A DNA stretch of 64,000 nucleotides from Lachnospiraceae bacterium 10-1 (GTDB lineage Bacteria; Bacillota; Clostridia; Lachnospirales; Lachnospiraceae): contig KE159817.1 in NCBI GenBank assembly GCA_000403495.2, forward strand, positions 1 to 64,000, given 5' to 3'. The notes beneath the pieces were generated by a model that saw nothing but the letters and a program-made list of their open reading frames with translations, was not told where the DNA came from and made no database searches. Shown one piece after another: positions 16,560 to 26,423 of this stretch. Numbering within the stretch: position 1 is the first letter of the stretch; each line of letters opens with the position of its first letter. The position numbers and the translations under genes are program-made.

Positions 16560-18694
16560 TGGATAGAACAAGATATACTGGACAATTGGTATTTGGACTT
16601 GACATAGGGACCAGAAGCATTGTAGGAACTGCAGGCTACAGGAGCGGCAGCCATTTTGTTGTGATGGCGCAGCGGATAAAAGAGCATGAGACAAGGGCAA
16701 TGCTGGATGGACAAATTCATGATATTCAAAAGGTTGGAGAAACCATTGCCGATGTAAAAATGCAGTTGGAAAATGCAGTGGGACGCAGGCTGAACGAAGT
16801 TTGTATTGCAGCGGCAGGACGTGTACTGCGGACAGTTACTACTCATGTGGAATATCCTTTTACAAGCGACAAGGAGGTTTCACAGGAGGATATTTATGGC
16901 TTGGTTTCTGCGGGGGTGGAACAGGCCTATCAGGAATTTCTTACAACGAACGAAGAGGAAGAAGTAAAATTTTACTGCGTGGGACATTCTGTGGTTCGGT
17001 TCTATTTAAATGGGTATCCTATGGGAAATCTTGAAGGACATAAAGCGAGAACCATAGGGGTGGATTTGATTGCAACTTTTCTGCCGGATGATGTAGTGGA
17101 TGGTTTGTATAAGGCAGTTGAATTAGCAGGATTATCAGTCGCCAGCCTGACGCTGGAGCCCATTGCTGCAATTCAGCTGGCGATCCCGGAGAGGTTCCGT
17201 ATGCTTAATATTGCCCTGCTGGATGTGGGGGCCGGAACAACGGATATTTCAATTACAAATGATGGATGCATTCTTGCTTATGGCATGATACCTGTTGCAG
17301 GAGATGCGCTTACGGAAGAGATTGCAAGACACTGCCTGGTGGATTTTTCCACGGCGGAACAGATTAAACGGGACGCCGGAGAGATGGATACGGTTTCTTT
17401 TACGGATATAATGCTTCTGCCTCAGACAATTAGCAGCAAAGAGGTAAAGATGGTAGTGGCCGGACTGATTGATGACATGGCAAAACAGGCCGCTGAAAAG
17501 ATCAAGGAATTAAATGGTGACAAACCGGTAAGTGCAGTGTTTGTTGTGGGCGGCGGCGGCAAAATGCCGGGGTATACGGATGCAATTGCAGACAAGCTTG
17601 AAATTGCCAGAGAACGTGTGGCTCTTCGTGGTGAAGAGGTGATGCAGCAGATCATATTTGAAGAAGAGGTGAAAAAGGACAGTTTATTGGTAACTCCTAT
17701 CGGAATCTGCCTTAATTTTTATGAACAAAGTAATAATTTTATTTTTGTAAATTTTAATGACAGTAGAATAAAAATTTATGATAATAACAAGTTAAGTGTT
17801 GCAGATGCTGCAATGCAGGCTCAGTTTCCCAATGACGGTCTTTTCCCAAAGAGGGGACGGGCGGTTACCTTTACGGTAAATGGAAAGCAGCGTATGGCCA
17901 GGGGAGAGCTGGGTGAAGCGGCAATTATCATAGTAAATGGAGAACGGGGCGATATTAATACGCCGATTCATGCCAATGATATTATTAAGGTGATCGAATC
18001 AACAGCCGGGGAACCTGCACATATGACTTTAGGCGCGCTGCCGGAAACAGGTGAAAGTTTGACTGTTTATGTAAATGATAAGAAGGTGAAGGTTCCAAGA
18101 TTTACAAGTGTAAATGGAGTATTAAAATCAAATTATTATGAAATACAGGATCAGGATGTAATTGAAATTCTAAGTTATTATACAGTAAAGCAGCTTACTG
18201 AGTTTTTGGATGTGATAATAGATCCCTACATGAATCTGTATGTGAATAATAAACTGGCAGATATGGATACCCCTGTTTATGAAAACTTCTCTGTTGTATG
18301 GACAATGGAGAATTATGCCAGTCTTATGTCCGATACTTATAATGAGAGTGGGGAAGCAGAAAAGGAAAAAAGCGGTAAGGAAATTAATGCGCAAAACCAG
18401 AATGATGGATATAATGCCGGAAAGGATATTGGAGGGCAAAAAGAAGAGGGCATCCATCAATCAAATCAGGCGGCTGATGCAGAAAATACAATTATCCAAA
18501 TTATTGTCAATAAACGTCCCATAACGTTAAGCGGTAAGTCGGATTATGTTTATGTGGATATTTTTGATGTGATAGATTTTGACTTGTCCAGAACTAGGGG
18601 GAAAGGAATTGTTGCAACATTAAACGGTAGGCCGGCACAATATTTAGAGCCGATTCACTCGGGGGATGTGATGGAGATTTATTGGCGGAATTGA
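16559..18694 (+). CDS. FtsA-like actin-fold protein with a long C-terminal extension
   Basis: 711 residues. The N-terminal ~390 are an actin/Hsp70-fold ATPase of the FtsA/PilM type: phosphate-1 GLDIGTRSIVG, phosphate-2 LLDVGAGTTDIS (~220) and adenosine loop VVGGGGKMPGY (~330). The following ~300 residues hold repeating segments that end in similar strands: IHANDIIKVI (~470), IQDQDVIEIL (~530) and IHSGDVMEIY (~700). These look like ubiquitin-like (beta-grasp) modules, split by a polar linker at ~600-640. It is much longer than FtsA (~420) and is not beside ftsZ, so a role in division is only one possibility. Earlier in-frame starts lie inside coaE; ATG 16559 (TAATG) with GGGGGA upstream is preferred. 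Confidence 0.75.
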   Translation: MDRTRYTGQLVFGLDIGTRSIVGTAGYRSGSHFVVMAQRIKEHETRAMLDGQIHDIQKVGETIADVKMQLENAVGRRLNEVCIAAAGRVLRTVTTHVEYPFTSDKEVSQEDIYGLVSAGVEQAYQEFLTTNEEEEVKFYCVGHSVVRFYLNGYPMGNLEGHKARTIGVDLIATFLPDDVVDGLYKAVELAGLSVASLTLEPIAAIQLAIPERFRMLNIALLDVGAGTTDISITNDGCILAYGMIPVAGDALTEEIARHCLVDFSTAEQIKRDAGEMDTVSFTDIMLLPQTISSKEVKMVVAGLIDDMAKQAAEKIKELNGDKPVSAVFVVGGGGKMPGYTDAIADKLEIARERVALRGEEVMQQIIFEEEVKKDSLLVTPIGICLNFYEQSNNFIFVNFNDSRIKIYDNNKLSVADAAMQAQFPNDGLFPKRGRAVTFTVNGKQRMARGELGEAAIIIVNGERGDINTPIHANDIIKVIESTAGEPAHMTLGALPETGESLTVYVNDKKVKVPRFTSVNGVLKSNYYEIQDQDVIEILSYYTVKQLTEFLDVIIDPYMNLYVNNKLADMDTPVYENFSVVWTMENYASLMSDTYNESGEAEKEKSGKEINAQNQNDGYNAGKDIGGQKEEGIHQSNQAADAENTIIQIIVNKRPITLSGKSDYVYVDIFDVIDFDLSRTRGKGIVATLNGRPAQYLEPIHSGDVMEIYWRN

Positions 18695-18737
18695 GATCAG
18701 GCAGAGGAGACGAATTAGTTTAGAAAGGTATGAAACC

Positions 18738-19568
18738 ATGAGAATTTGCAGTATTGCCAGCGGAAGCAGTGGAAATTGCATTTACGTTGGTTCAGATGCT
18801 ACACACCTTTTAGTGGATGTTGGCATCAGTGGAAAAAGAACGGAAGCAGGACTTAAAGAGCTTGATTTGTCAATGCAGGACATTGACGGGATTTTCATTA
18901 CCCATGAACATACAGATCATATTGCAGGATTAGGAGTACTTGCAAGAAAATACGGTGTTCCTGTTTTTGCGACAAGAGGGACTATTGAGGCAATCAAAAA
19001 AACTGCTTCGGTGGGGGAGATACCCGAAGAATTATTTCAAACAGTGTATGCAGATGAAAAGGTGATAGTGAAGGATATTGTCTGTAATCCTATGAGAATC
19101 TCCCATGATGCGGCAGAACCGGTGGCTTACCGGATTTCTCACGGGAAAAAGAAAGTTGGAATTGTTACGGATCTTGGTACATATAATGATTATACTGTAG
19201 AATGCTTAAAAGAAATGGACGCATTATTGCTGGAGGCAAATCATGATGTGAATATGCTTCAGGTTGGCCCCTATCCCTATTATCTGAAACAGCGTATTTT
19301 AGGAGACAGGGGACATTTGTCAAATGAAAGGGCCGGACAGCTTTTATGTGATCTGCTTCACGATAAGCTGCAGGCTGTTGTTTTGGGGCATCTGAGTAAG
19401 GAAAATAATCTGCCTGAGCTTGCTTATGAATCGGTGAGAGTAGAGGTCACAATGGCATGCATGAATAAAGAACGGTCAGGAAACAGTTTTCCATGCATCA
19501 AAACTTCTGATTTCCCTATGTATGTTGCATCCAGAAGCCAGCCATCGCAGGTAATACATATTGCGTAG
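18738..19568 (+). CDS. Metallo-beta-lactamase-fold hydrolase, YycJ/WalJ type
   Basis: 276-residue MBL-fold enzyme. It has the zinc motif THEHTDH (~55-61), the N-terminal signature CSIASGSSGNC and further metal residues in SHDAAEP, LLEANHD and GHLSKENN. YycJ/WalJ proteins are thought to be DNA exonucleases linked to repair; in other Firmicutes the gene sits with walRK, which is not the case here. GAAAGG precedes a tiny frame ATG-AAA-CCA-TGA (18730-18741), whose stop overlaps ATG 18738. Family membership is well supported; the exact activity is inferred. Confidence 0.85.
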   Translation: MRICSIASGSSGNCIYVGSDATHLLVDVGISGKRTEAGLKELDLSMQDIDGIFITHEHTDHIAGLGVLARKYGVPVFATRGTIEAIKKTASVGEIPEELFQTVYADEKVIVKDIVCNPMRISHDAAEPVAYRISHGKKKVGIVTDLGTYNDYTVECLKEMDALLLEANHDVNMLQVGPYPYYLKQRILGDRGHLSNERAGQLLCDLLHDKLQAVVLGHLSKENNLPELAYESVRVEVTMACMNKERSGNSFPCIKTSDFPMYVASRSQPSQVIHIA

Positions 19569-19613
19569 GAAAAATTATAAAGAAAATACAATTTAGAAAG
19601 GTATGGATTTAAA

Positions 19614-19886
19614 ATGAATAAAACAATAATCACGGTAGTAGGAAAGGATACGGTAGGCATTATTGCTAAAGTATGTACTTATCTTGCGGAAAACAAAATT
19701 AATATTCTGGATATTTCCCAGACCATTGTTCAGGGATACTTTAATATGATGATGATTGTTGATACAAATCATATGGAGAAGATTTTTGGGGAAATGGCAG
19801 ATGAACTTCATGCATTAGGTGAGGAGATCGGCGTAGATATTAAGTGTCAGAAAGAAGAAATTTTTGATAAAATGCACAGGATTTAA
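19614..19886 (+). CDS. ACT-domain protein (UPF0237 type)
   Basis: 90-residue single ACT domain ([20 protein letters not shown], then [20 protein letters not shown]), a small ligand-sensing fold. It is followed at 17 nt by the DUF711 gene; this pair is conserved in many Firmicutes, suggesting a shared but unknown job. A mini open frame lies between its SD (GAAAGG) and ATG 19614. A ligand such as an amino acid is a guess based on ACT domains in general. Confidence 0.9.
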   Translation: MNKTIITVVGKDTVGIIAKVCTYLAENKINILDISQTIVQGYFNMMMIVDTNHMEKIFGEMADELHALGEEIGVDIKCQKEEIFDKMHRI

Positions 19887-19903
19887 AGGAGCATGGATTA
19901 AGA

Positions 19904-21268
19904 ATGATAAACTTATTTGAAGTAGTGGAAACAAATGAAATGATTACCAAGGAAAATTTGGATGTACGTACGATTACACTTGGTATTAGTCTGTTGGATT
20001 GTATTGATTCTGATTTGAACAGGTTAAATGAAAAAATCTATCATAAAATTTATGAGGCGGCCAAAGATCTGGTAAGTACCGGTGAGGAAATATCCAGAGA
20101 ATTTGGGATTCCAATTGTAAATAAAAGAATTTCAGTTACGCCGATAGCACTGATTGGAGGTGCGGCATGTAAGAGCATAGAAGATTTTGCAAGTATTGCA
20201 GAAACACTTGATAAAGTTGCCCATGAGGTGGGAGTGAATTTTATTGGGGGATATTCTGCTTTGGTATCTAAAGGAATGTCTCCTGCGGACGAGCTTTTAA
20301 TCCGTTCCATTCCACTTGCCCTTTCTATAACGGAAAGAGTGTGCAGTTCAGTAAATCTGGGCGCTACAAAAACAGGAATCAACATGGATGCGGTAAAGTT
20401 AATGGGAGAGATTGTAAAGGAAACTGCTATGGCCACTAAAGAGCAGGATTCATTAGGCTGTGCAAAGCTGGTGGTATTTTGTAATGCACCTGATGACAAT
20501 CCCTTTATGGCAGGAGCGTTTCATGGCGTAACAGAAGCAGATAAGATTATTAATGTAGGAGTCAGCGGCCCCGGCGTGGTGAAAACAGCTCTTAGCAAGG
20601 TACGGGGGAAGGATTTTGAAGTTTTGTGTGAGACGATAAAAAAGACAGCTTTTAAGGTGACCAGAGTAGGACAACTAGTGGCACAGGAAGCTTCAGCAAG
20701 ATTGGGAGTTCCCTTTGGCATTGTGGATTTATCACTGGCGCCTACACCGGCGATCGGGGATAGTGTGGCAGATATTTTATGTGAGATCGGGCTTGAATAC
20801 GCAGGGGCACCAGGAACCACAGCGGCTCTTGCACTGCTAAATGACCAGGTAAAAAAAGGCGGAGTTATGGCTTCTTCTTATGTGGGAGGATTAAGCGGTG
20901 CATTTATTCCCGTCAGTGAAGATCAGGGAATGATAAATGCAGTGGAATCAGGCGCCCTTACCCTTGAAAAGTTAGAGGCAATGACCTGTGTGTGTTCAGT
21001 TGGGCTGGATATGATTGCAATACCGGGAGACACAAAGGAAACAACCATTTCCGGTATTATTGCAGATGAAATGGCAATTGGAATGGTGAATCAAAAAACA
21101 ACAGCGGTGCGCATCATCCCCGTAATCGGGAAAGGTGTTGGTGAAACTGTGGAGTTTGGCGGGCTTTTGGGGCATGCGCCTATTATGCCGGTGAATCCTT
21201 TTTCCTGTGATGATTTTGTAAACCGGGGAGGAAGAATTCCCGCACCTATCCACAGCTTTAAAAATTAA
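19904..21268 (+). CDS. DUF711/UPF0210 family protein
   Basis: 454 residues, full length for UPF0210. Recognisable conserved stretches are [58 protein letters not shown] and [15 protein letters not shown]. There is no signal peptide or membrane segment, so it is cytoplasmic. The biochemical role is not known to me; the fold is reported to be related to glycyl-radical-enzyme-like barrels, but the usual radical glycine motif is not apparent. Its constant partner is the ACT protein just upstream. AAAGGAG lies 12 nt before ATG 19904 with a mini frame ATG-GAT-TAA in between. Confidence 0.88.
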   Translation: MINLFEVVETNEMITKENLDVRTITLGISLLDCIDSDLNRLNEKIYHKIYEAAKDLVSTGEEISREFGIPIVNKRISVTPIALIGGAACKSIEDFASIAETLDKVAHEVGVNFIGGYSALVSKGMSPADELLIRSIPLALSITERVCSSVNLGATKTGINMDAVKLMGEIVKETAMATKEQDSLGCAKLVVFCNAPDDNPFMAGAFHGVTEADKIINVGVSGPGVVKTALSKVRGKDFEVLCETIKKTAFKVTRVGQLVAQEASARLGVPFGIVDLSLAPTPAIGDSVADILCEIGLEYAGAPGTTAALALLNDQVKKGGVMASSYVGGLSGAFIPVSEDQGMINAVESGALTLEKLEAMTCVCSVGLDMIAIPGDTKETTISGIIADEMAIGMVNQKTTAVRIIPVIGKGVGETVEFGGLLGHAPIMPVNPFSCDDFVNRGGRIPAPIHSFKN

Positions 21269-21310
21269 TTATTTATTTTCAGATAAAAGTCAGGAAGGCA
21301 GGGCAGCGGT

Positions 21311-23071
21311 ATGGACTTTAACGCGGTATATCACAGAGCAAATGATAATTATTGTTATCCCATTGACGAGGACAGGCTGATCATAAATATCAAAACCGGA
21401 TATGATGTGAAGTATGTGAATATTATCCAGGGTGATCCCTTTAAGGCCGGAATATTAGGAGGCGGAGAAAACTGGACAGGGGATGCGGTCAACATTCCCT
21501 TTAAAAAACGCCTGAAAAATCAATTATGGTGGACAACGACGATTGAACCGCCTTATAAAAGGCTTAAATATTTTTTTGAACTACAGACGGAAAATGAAAA
21601 ATGGTTTTATTTTGAAGACGGTATTATCAGTGAGGCACAGATGAATCTTGAGGGAAGAAGCCGCCAGTGCTTTGTATTTCCCTGGATGAATCCGGATGAC
21701 ATTAATAAGGCACCGGAATGGGTAAATGAAACTGTCTGGTACCAGATTTTTCCGGAACGATTTTGTAATGGAGACACTTCCAATGATCCGGAAGGGGTTC
21801 TTCCCTGGCGGGAAGAGGGAAGTGTAACCAATTATGAGTTTTTTGGGGGAGATTTGCAGGGGATTATCAATAAACTGGATTATTTGGAAAAGCTTGGAAT
21901 TACAGGGCTTTACCTGACGCCTGTTAATGAAGCGCCTTCCGCTCATAAATATGATACTGCGGATTATACCAGAATTGATCCTCATTTCGGGGATGAGAAC
22001 ACTATGCGTACCCTGGTAAGTGAGGCGCATAAACGGGGAATCCGCATTATGCTTGATGGAGTGTTTAATCATTGCGGTGCAAAGTTTGCTCCCTGGCAGG
22101 ATGTGGTGAAAAAGGGGCCTGATTCAAAATACTACGACTGGTTTATGATCCGTGAATGGCCTTTTCGGTTTGACGAGGGTGCTGCACGCAGCAGACAGTA
22201 TTACAGCTTTGCCTTTTATGATGAGATGCCTAAGTTAAATACTAATAATCCCAGGGTGAGAGAATACTTTTTAAATGTATGCGAGGAATGGGTAAGAAAG
22301 TATGACGTGGATGGCATACGTCTTGATGTGGCAAATGAAATTTCCCATGTATTCTGCAAGGAATTGAGAAACCGTATGAAGGCCATTAAGCCGGATATTT
22401 ATATTTTGGGTGAGATCTGGCATGATGCTATGCCCTGGCTTCGGGGAGACGAATTTGATGCGGTGATGAATTATCCTTTAGGAGAAAGCATTAAGGATTT
22501 CTGGATAGATAAAAGTTTGAGCAATGAAGATTTTGAATTTACAATTAACAGATGCTATACCGGTTATATGCAGCAGACAAACGATGTTTTGTTTAATCTT
22601 TTAGACTCCCATGATACCAAACGTCTTCGGTCTGACGTGAAAAATATGGACGAGTTTTTCCAACAGCTGGCGGTTTTGTTTTCCATGCCCGGCAGCCCCT
22701 GTATTTATTATGGAACGGAAATTGCAATGGAAGGCGGACATGATCCGGACTGCAGAAGATGTATGCCCTGGGGAAAAATTGAAAGAGGGGAATTTGATGA
22801 GCGGATTGAGATGATAAGAAGTCTGATTAAGCTGCGCAAAGAAGAACCTTTGCTTCGTGACAGAAATTTCCACTTCCCCAATAAAATAAATAAAAAACGT
22901 GTAATCGAATTTACCAAGGTAGGCTGGATGGACAATTATATAGAGGTTATTATTAATTGTGAAGAGGAGGATATTGAAATTCCAAGAGAGGGTGAAGTGC
23001 TTTATAAACGTCATTATATAGACAGTACATTGCTAAAAAATGGAATTTTAATTAGACGGATTAAAAAATAG
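21311..23071 (+). CDS. GH13 alpha-glycosidase, neopullulanase/cyclomaltodextrinase type
   Basis: 586-residue enzyme for alpha-glucans or maltodextrins. The N-terminal ~120 residues form a beta-rich domain as in CBM34-containing GH13 enzymes. The barrel carries nucleophile Asp339 (GIRLDVANE), acid/base Glu368 (ILGEIWHD) and Asp435 (LLDSHDT), plus the region-I motif LDGVFNHCG. There is no signal peptide, so it should act on imported oligosaccharides. AGGAAGG precedes the start. It lies just upstream of the solute-binding protein/ABC operon but has a separate promoter in between; functional coupling to a maltodextrin-type importer is possible but unproven. Confidence 0.9.
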   Translation: MDFNAVYHRANDNYCYPIDEDRLIINIKTGYDVKYVNIIQGDPFKAGILGGGENWTGDAVNIPFKKRLKNQLWWTTTIEPPYKRLKYFFELQTENEKWFYFEDGIISEAQMNLEGRSRQCFVFPWMNPDDINKAPEWVNETVWYQIFPERFCNGDTSNDPEGVLPWREEGSVTNYEFFGGDLQGIINKLDYLEKLGITGLYLTPVNEAPSAHKYDTADYTRIDPHFGDENTMRTLVSEAHKRGIRIMLDGVFNHCGAKFAPWQDVVKKGPDSKYYDWFMIREWPFRFDEGAARSRQYYSFAFYDEMPKLNTNNPRVREYFLNVCEEWVRKYDVDGIRLDVANEISHVFCKELRNRMKAIKPDIYILGEIWHDAMPWLRGDEFDAVMNYPLGESIKDFWIDKSLSNEDFEFTINRCYTGYMQQTNDVLFNLLDSHDTKRLRSDVKNMDEFFQQLAVLFSMPGSPCIYYGTEIAMEGGHDPDCRRCMPWGKIERGEFDERIEMIRSLIKLRKEEPLLRDRNFHFPNKINKKRVIEFTKVGWMDNYIEVIINCEEEDIEIPREGEVLYKRHYIDSTLLKNGILIRRIKK

Positions 23072-23130
23072 CTTTAAGCGTCATCATAATAAAACAAGAA
23101 TAGATTAGGAAAATATTAAGATAATCTGCA

Positions 23131-23159
23131 TTGTTTCAAAACAGGTAGTATGCTATAGT
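23131..23159 (+). promoter_or_regulatory. Putative sigma-A promoter of the transporter operon
   Basis: TTGTTT (23131-23136), a 17-nt spacer and TATAGT (23154-23159), about 40 nt before the first solute-binding protein gene. I see no obvious operator palindrome. Confidence 0.5.
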
Positions 23160-23202
23160 TTGTATATGAGATTTTACAATATACAAGATTATGAGGTATG
23201 AT

Positions 23203-25464
23203 ATGAAAAAAATGAAAAAATTTATTGCAGCGGCAATTGTATTGGGAACTATGATGATGCTCCTTTTCGGTTGTGGAAAAGGTGAAGATACGCAAAATGA
23301 AACAAAGGGATATGTGTGGGTTTCCGAATACGCAGATTTCAATGTGGAAAAGTGTGACTGGCTTGATAAGGTGGTATCATTAGGCGATGAGTGTTTTTTC
23401 AGTACTTCCTATTATGATGAGGAAAAAGAACAGAGCGTAACGACTCTTTATAAGTATAATCTGCTGGAAAATAAAGCGGAAAAACTGAACTTTGGAATGG
23501 AAGAAAACAGCAGTGTTTATGGTATGGCGGTAAATGCGGATGGCAATCTGGCAATGCTTATTAATCAATATGAGTATATAGAAGATGAGGAAGGCAATGT
23601 AACAGATGTTAACAGTAAAATGCAGTTATGCACAATTTCTCCTTCTGATGGTTCTGTAATTGATTCAATGGAAATTACGGAAGTGCTGGGTGTATCACAG
23701 GAGACTTATATTCAGTATTTCTGTGTGGACGGACAGGGAAATCTTTTTTTGGCTGATGGCGACAGTAAGATTTATGTTTTAAATAAGGATATGCAGAAGA
23801 TTTGTGAGATCAGTATTGATGGATGGATCAATGATATGGTTGCATCTAAAGAAGGGGATGTATATGTAGCTTTTTATGGCAATGAAGGAATGGAATTAAA
23901 AAAGATTGATGTTGCGGCTAAAAAAATTGGAGAGTCAGTGCAGGGATTAAGTGAAGGTTATGGAAATTTTTCTTTTCACACAGGTGTTGACAAGAGCCTG
24001 CTTGTCAGCAGCAGCGACGGTATATCAACCTTTGACATTCAGTCGCAAACAAAAGAAGAGCTGTTTAAATGGCTTGACGTGGATATCAATTCGGATGATG
24101 TAAGTCAGGCAGGAGAACTTTCCGATGGGCGTATATGGGCAATTATCAGAGAATATGACAGAGATTATAACAACACTTATCAGTTAGTGTATTTAAGTAA
24201 AAAGGATGCATCAGAAGTGACTGCAAGGCAGGAAATTGTTTTCGGAGCTATGTGGATTGATTCTGATATAAAAAGAAATATTATTAAATTTAACAAGACC
24301 AACACTGAGTACCGTATTGTTGTAAAGGAATATGGAAAAGATGATTATGAGGCAGGACAGATACAGTTTGGTGCGGATTTAACTACAGGAAACTGCCCGG
24401 ATGTTATCAGCTTAAGCAGTCTTGACTTTGCACAATATGCAAATAAAGGCATTTTTGAAGATTTATATCCTTATATGGAACAAAGCGGTATCAAAAAGGA
24501 AGATTATGTTGAGAATGTTTTAGAAGCATATGAGTCAGACGGAAAGCTGTATGGAATTATGCCTTCCTTCTATTTATCCTCCACAGCAGTGAAAAAGTCA
24601 CTGGCAGGTGATAAGACTGGATGGACATTAAGTGAAATGCTGGATCTGGTGGATGAGGTAAAGCCTCAGTATGTAATGGCCTATGATTCCAAAGAAAGTA
24701 TGCTTTATTATTGTATTTATCAGAATATAGATGAGTTTATAGACTGGGAGAGCGGTGCATGTAAGTTTGATGGAGAAGAGTTTATAAGGGCTCTTGAATT
24801 TGCTGCACAGTTCCCTTCCTCTGAAGAAGCTGATTATAATGACAGAGAGGGGCTTTCAAGTCTCTTGCATTCCAATAAGCTTTTGCTCATGGATACTTCC
24901 ATCAGTTCCGTACAGGAATATCAGATGATGAAGGGAATGTTTGGGGAAGATATTACTTTTATTGGATCGCCCAGCAGCGACCGGAAAGGAAACTTGATTC
25001 AGCCGGCAGGAGGAAGTCTTGCCATGTCATCCAAGTCAAAATATAAGGATGGCGTATGGGAATTTATGAAAGTGCTACTTGAAGCTGAATATCAGGACAG
25101 CTTAGTGAACGAACATGGCGGCTTTGGATTCCCTCTTAGAAAAGAGTCTCTTGAAAAACAGTTTGAATATGATATGACTGCTGATTATTATGAAGATGCA
25201 GATGGAAATCAGGTAGAAAATCCAAAGACAACATGGGGATATGATGATTTTACAATTGAAATCATGGCGGCTACTCAGGAGGAAATTGATGAAATAAAGG
25301 CACTAATTGCGTCAGCAGAAAAGGTTTCAGAAAATGCTGATCAGCAGATTATAAACATTATAACAGAGGAAACAGAGCCATTTTTCAAGGGGCAAAAGTC
25401 TGCTGCTGATGTGGCAGGCGTCATCCAGAATAGAGTTCAGATTTATGTAAATGAGAACAAATAA
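23203..25464 (+). CDS. Large lipoprotein with C-terminal ABC sugar-type solute-binding domain (paralogue 1)
   Basis: 753 residues with a lipoprotein signal peptide ending in LLFGCGKG (Cys24). Residues ~40-340 are beta-rich with recurring strand patterns (AVNADGNLAMLIN, VDGQGNLFLADGDSKIYVLN) like a propeller. Residues ~345-753 resemble family-1 extracellular solute-binding proteins (IIKFNKTNTEYRIVVKEYG, ANKGIFEDLYPYMEQ). It ends PFFKGQKSAADVAGVIQNR, like the second protein at 30560. Start: ATG 23191 is in frame, but GAGGT just upstream favours 23203. It heads an operon with two permeases. The ligand is unknown; an oligosaccharide is inferred from the permease type. Confidence 0.82.
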   Translation: MKKMKKFIAAAIVLGTMMMLLFGCGKGEDTQNETKGYVWVSEYADFNVEKCDWLDKVVSLGDECFFSTSYYDEEKEQSVTTLYKYNLLENKAEKLNFGMEENSSVYGMAVNADGNLAMLINQYEYIEDEEGNVTDVNSKMQLCTISPSDGSVIDSMEITEVLGVSQETYIQYFCVDGQGNLFLADGDSKIYVLNKDMQKICEISIDGWINDMVASKEGDVYVAFYGNEGMELKKIDVAAKKIGESVQGLSEGYGNFSFHTGVDKSLLVSSSDGISTFDIQSQTKEELFKWLDVDINSDDVSQAGELSDGRIWAIIREYDRDYNNTYQLVYLSKKDASEVTARQEIVFGAMWIDSDIKRNIIKFNKTNTEYRIVVKEYGKDDYEAGQIQFGADLTTGNCPDVISLSSLDFAQYANKGIFEDLYPYMEQSGIKKEDYVENVLEAYESDGKLYGIMPSFYLSSTAVKKSLAGDKTGWTLSEMLDLVDEVKPQYVMAYDSKESMLYYCIYQNIDEFIDWESGACKFDGEEFIRALEFAAQFPSSEEADYNDREGLSSLLHSNKLLLMDTSISSVQEYQMMKGMFGEDITFIGSPSSDRKGNLIQPAGGSLAMSSKSKYKDGVWEFMKVLLEAEYQDSLVNEHGGFGFPLRKESLEKQFEYDMTADYYEDADGNQVENPKTTWGYDDFTIEIMAATQEEIDEIKALIASAEKVSENADQQIINIITEETEPFFKGQKSAADVAGVIQNRVQIYVNENK

Positions 25465-25481
25465 GTTGAGAGGGGATAGAA

Positions 25482-26423
25482 ATGCATTTTCCCAAAAGCA
25501 GGAAGCAAGAAAAAAGCCTGCAGATTCCAAAAGAAAATAAAAAAAAATCCGACAGTAACCGAAGAACGCGCAGAGGGAAACTGATATCTGTAGGATATCT
25601 GTTTCCCAGCGCTGCCGGCGTGCTGCTGTTTTTTGTATTGCCATTTTTGATTGTAATTTATTATTCTGTAGTGGATAATCCTATCAGCAATCAATTTGTA
25701 TTTTTTGACAATTATGTGATGGTATTTCAAAATGCAGCATTTCGACAAGCTGCAAAGAATACAATGATGTTTTCCCTTGTTGCAGTTCCTTTAGCAGTGG
25801 TTCTGTCATTGTTTCTTGCAATGATGCTTGAAAGCAAGATTCTATTTAAGAGCCAGTTTCGGACCTTTTTCTTAAGTCCAATGATGGTGCCGATTGCATC
25901 TATTGTTTTAATCTGGCAGGTTTTATTTCATTATAACGGGATGATCAATGAGGTATTGGGTACTTTTCAAATCGACAGGATTGACTGGCTGAATTCCAAT
26001 TATGCGCAGGTGGTTATCGTTATCCTCTTTTTATGGAAAAATTTAGGTTACAATATGATTTTGTTCATGTCGGCATTAAGCAGCATATCTAAGGATATTC
26101 TTGAGGTTGCTGTTCTTGAAAGTGCAACGCCGTTTCAGATATTTTGGCATATTAAATTAAGGTATATGTCCTCAACAATCTTATTTGTGACAATTATGTC
26201 ATTAATTAATTCTTTTAAGGTTTTCAGGGAAATCTATCTATTAAAAGGAGAGTATCCTTATGATACCATGTATATGCTGCAGCATTTTATGAACAATACA
26301 TTCAGCAGATTAGACTATCAGAAAATGTCTGCTGCTGCAATCATGATGGCAATTGTAATGGTAATCATTATAGGAATTTTATTCCTGACCGAGAACTATT
26401 TCGGAAAGGATGTGGAAGGATGA
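25482..26423 (+). CDS. ABC transporter permease, sugar type (MalF/UgpA-like)
   Basis: 313 residues with about six membrane segments after a basic N-terminal tail. The binding-protein-dependent transport fold is clear (SYLFPSA-like start, FFLSPMMVPIASIVLIWQ). The EAA loop that docks the ATPase is degenerate: EVAVLESATPFQIFWHI, where the consensus is EAAxxDGA, so the conserved Gly is Ser. GAGAGGGG precedes ATG 25482. It overlaps the next permease by 4 nt (ATGA). No ATP-binding subunit is encoded nearby, so a shared MsmX-type ATPase elsewhere is expected. Confidence 0.88.
   Translation: MHFPKSRKQEKSLQIPKENKKKSDSNRRTRRGKLISVGYLFPSAAGVLLFFVLPFLIVIYYSVVDNPISNQFVFFDNYVMVFQNAAFRQAAKNTMMFSLVAVPLAVVLSLFLAMMLESKILFKSQFRTFFLSPMMVPIASIVLIWQVLFHYNGMINEVLGTFQIDRIDWLNSNYAQVVIVILFLWKNLGYNMILFMSALSSISKDILEVAVLESATPFQIFWHIKLRYMSSTILFVTIMSLINSFKVFREIYLLKGEYPYDTMYMLQHFMNNTFSRLDYQKMSAAAIMMAIVMVIIIGILFLTENYFGKDVEG

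Noticed and set aside
20050-20820. Large - strand open frames opposite the DUF711 gene
   Set aside because: Shadow frames of a well-conserved + strand gene; no SD or recognisable domain.
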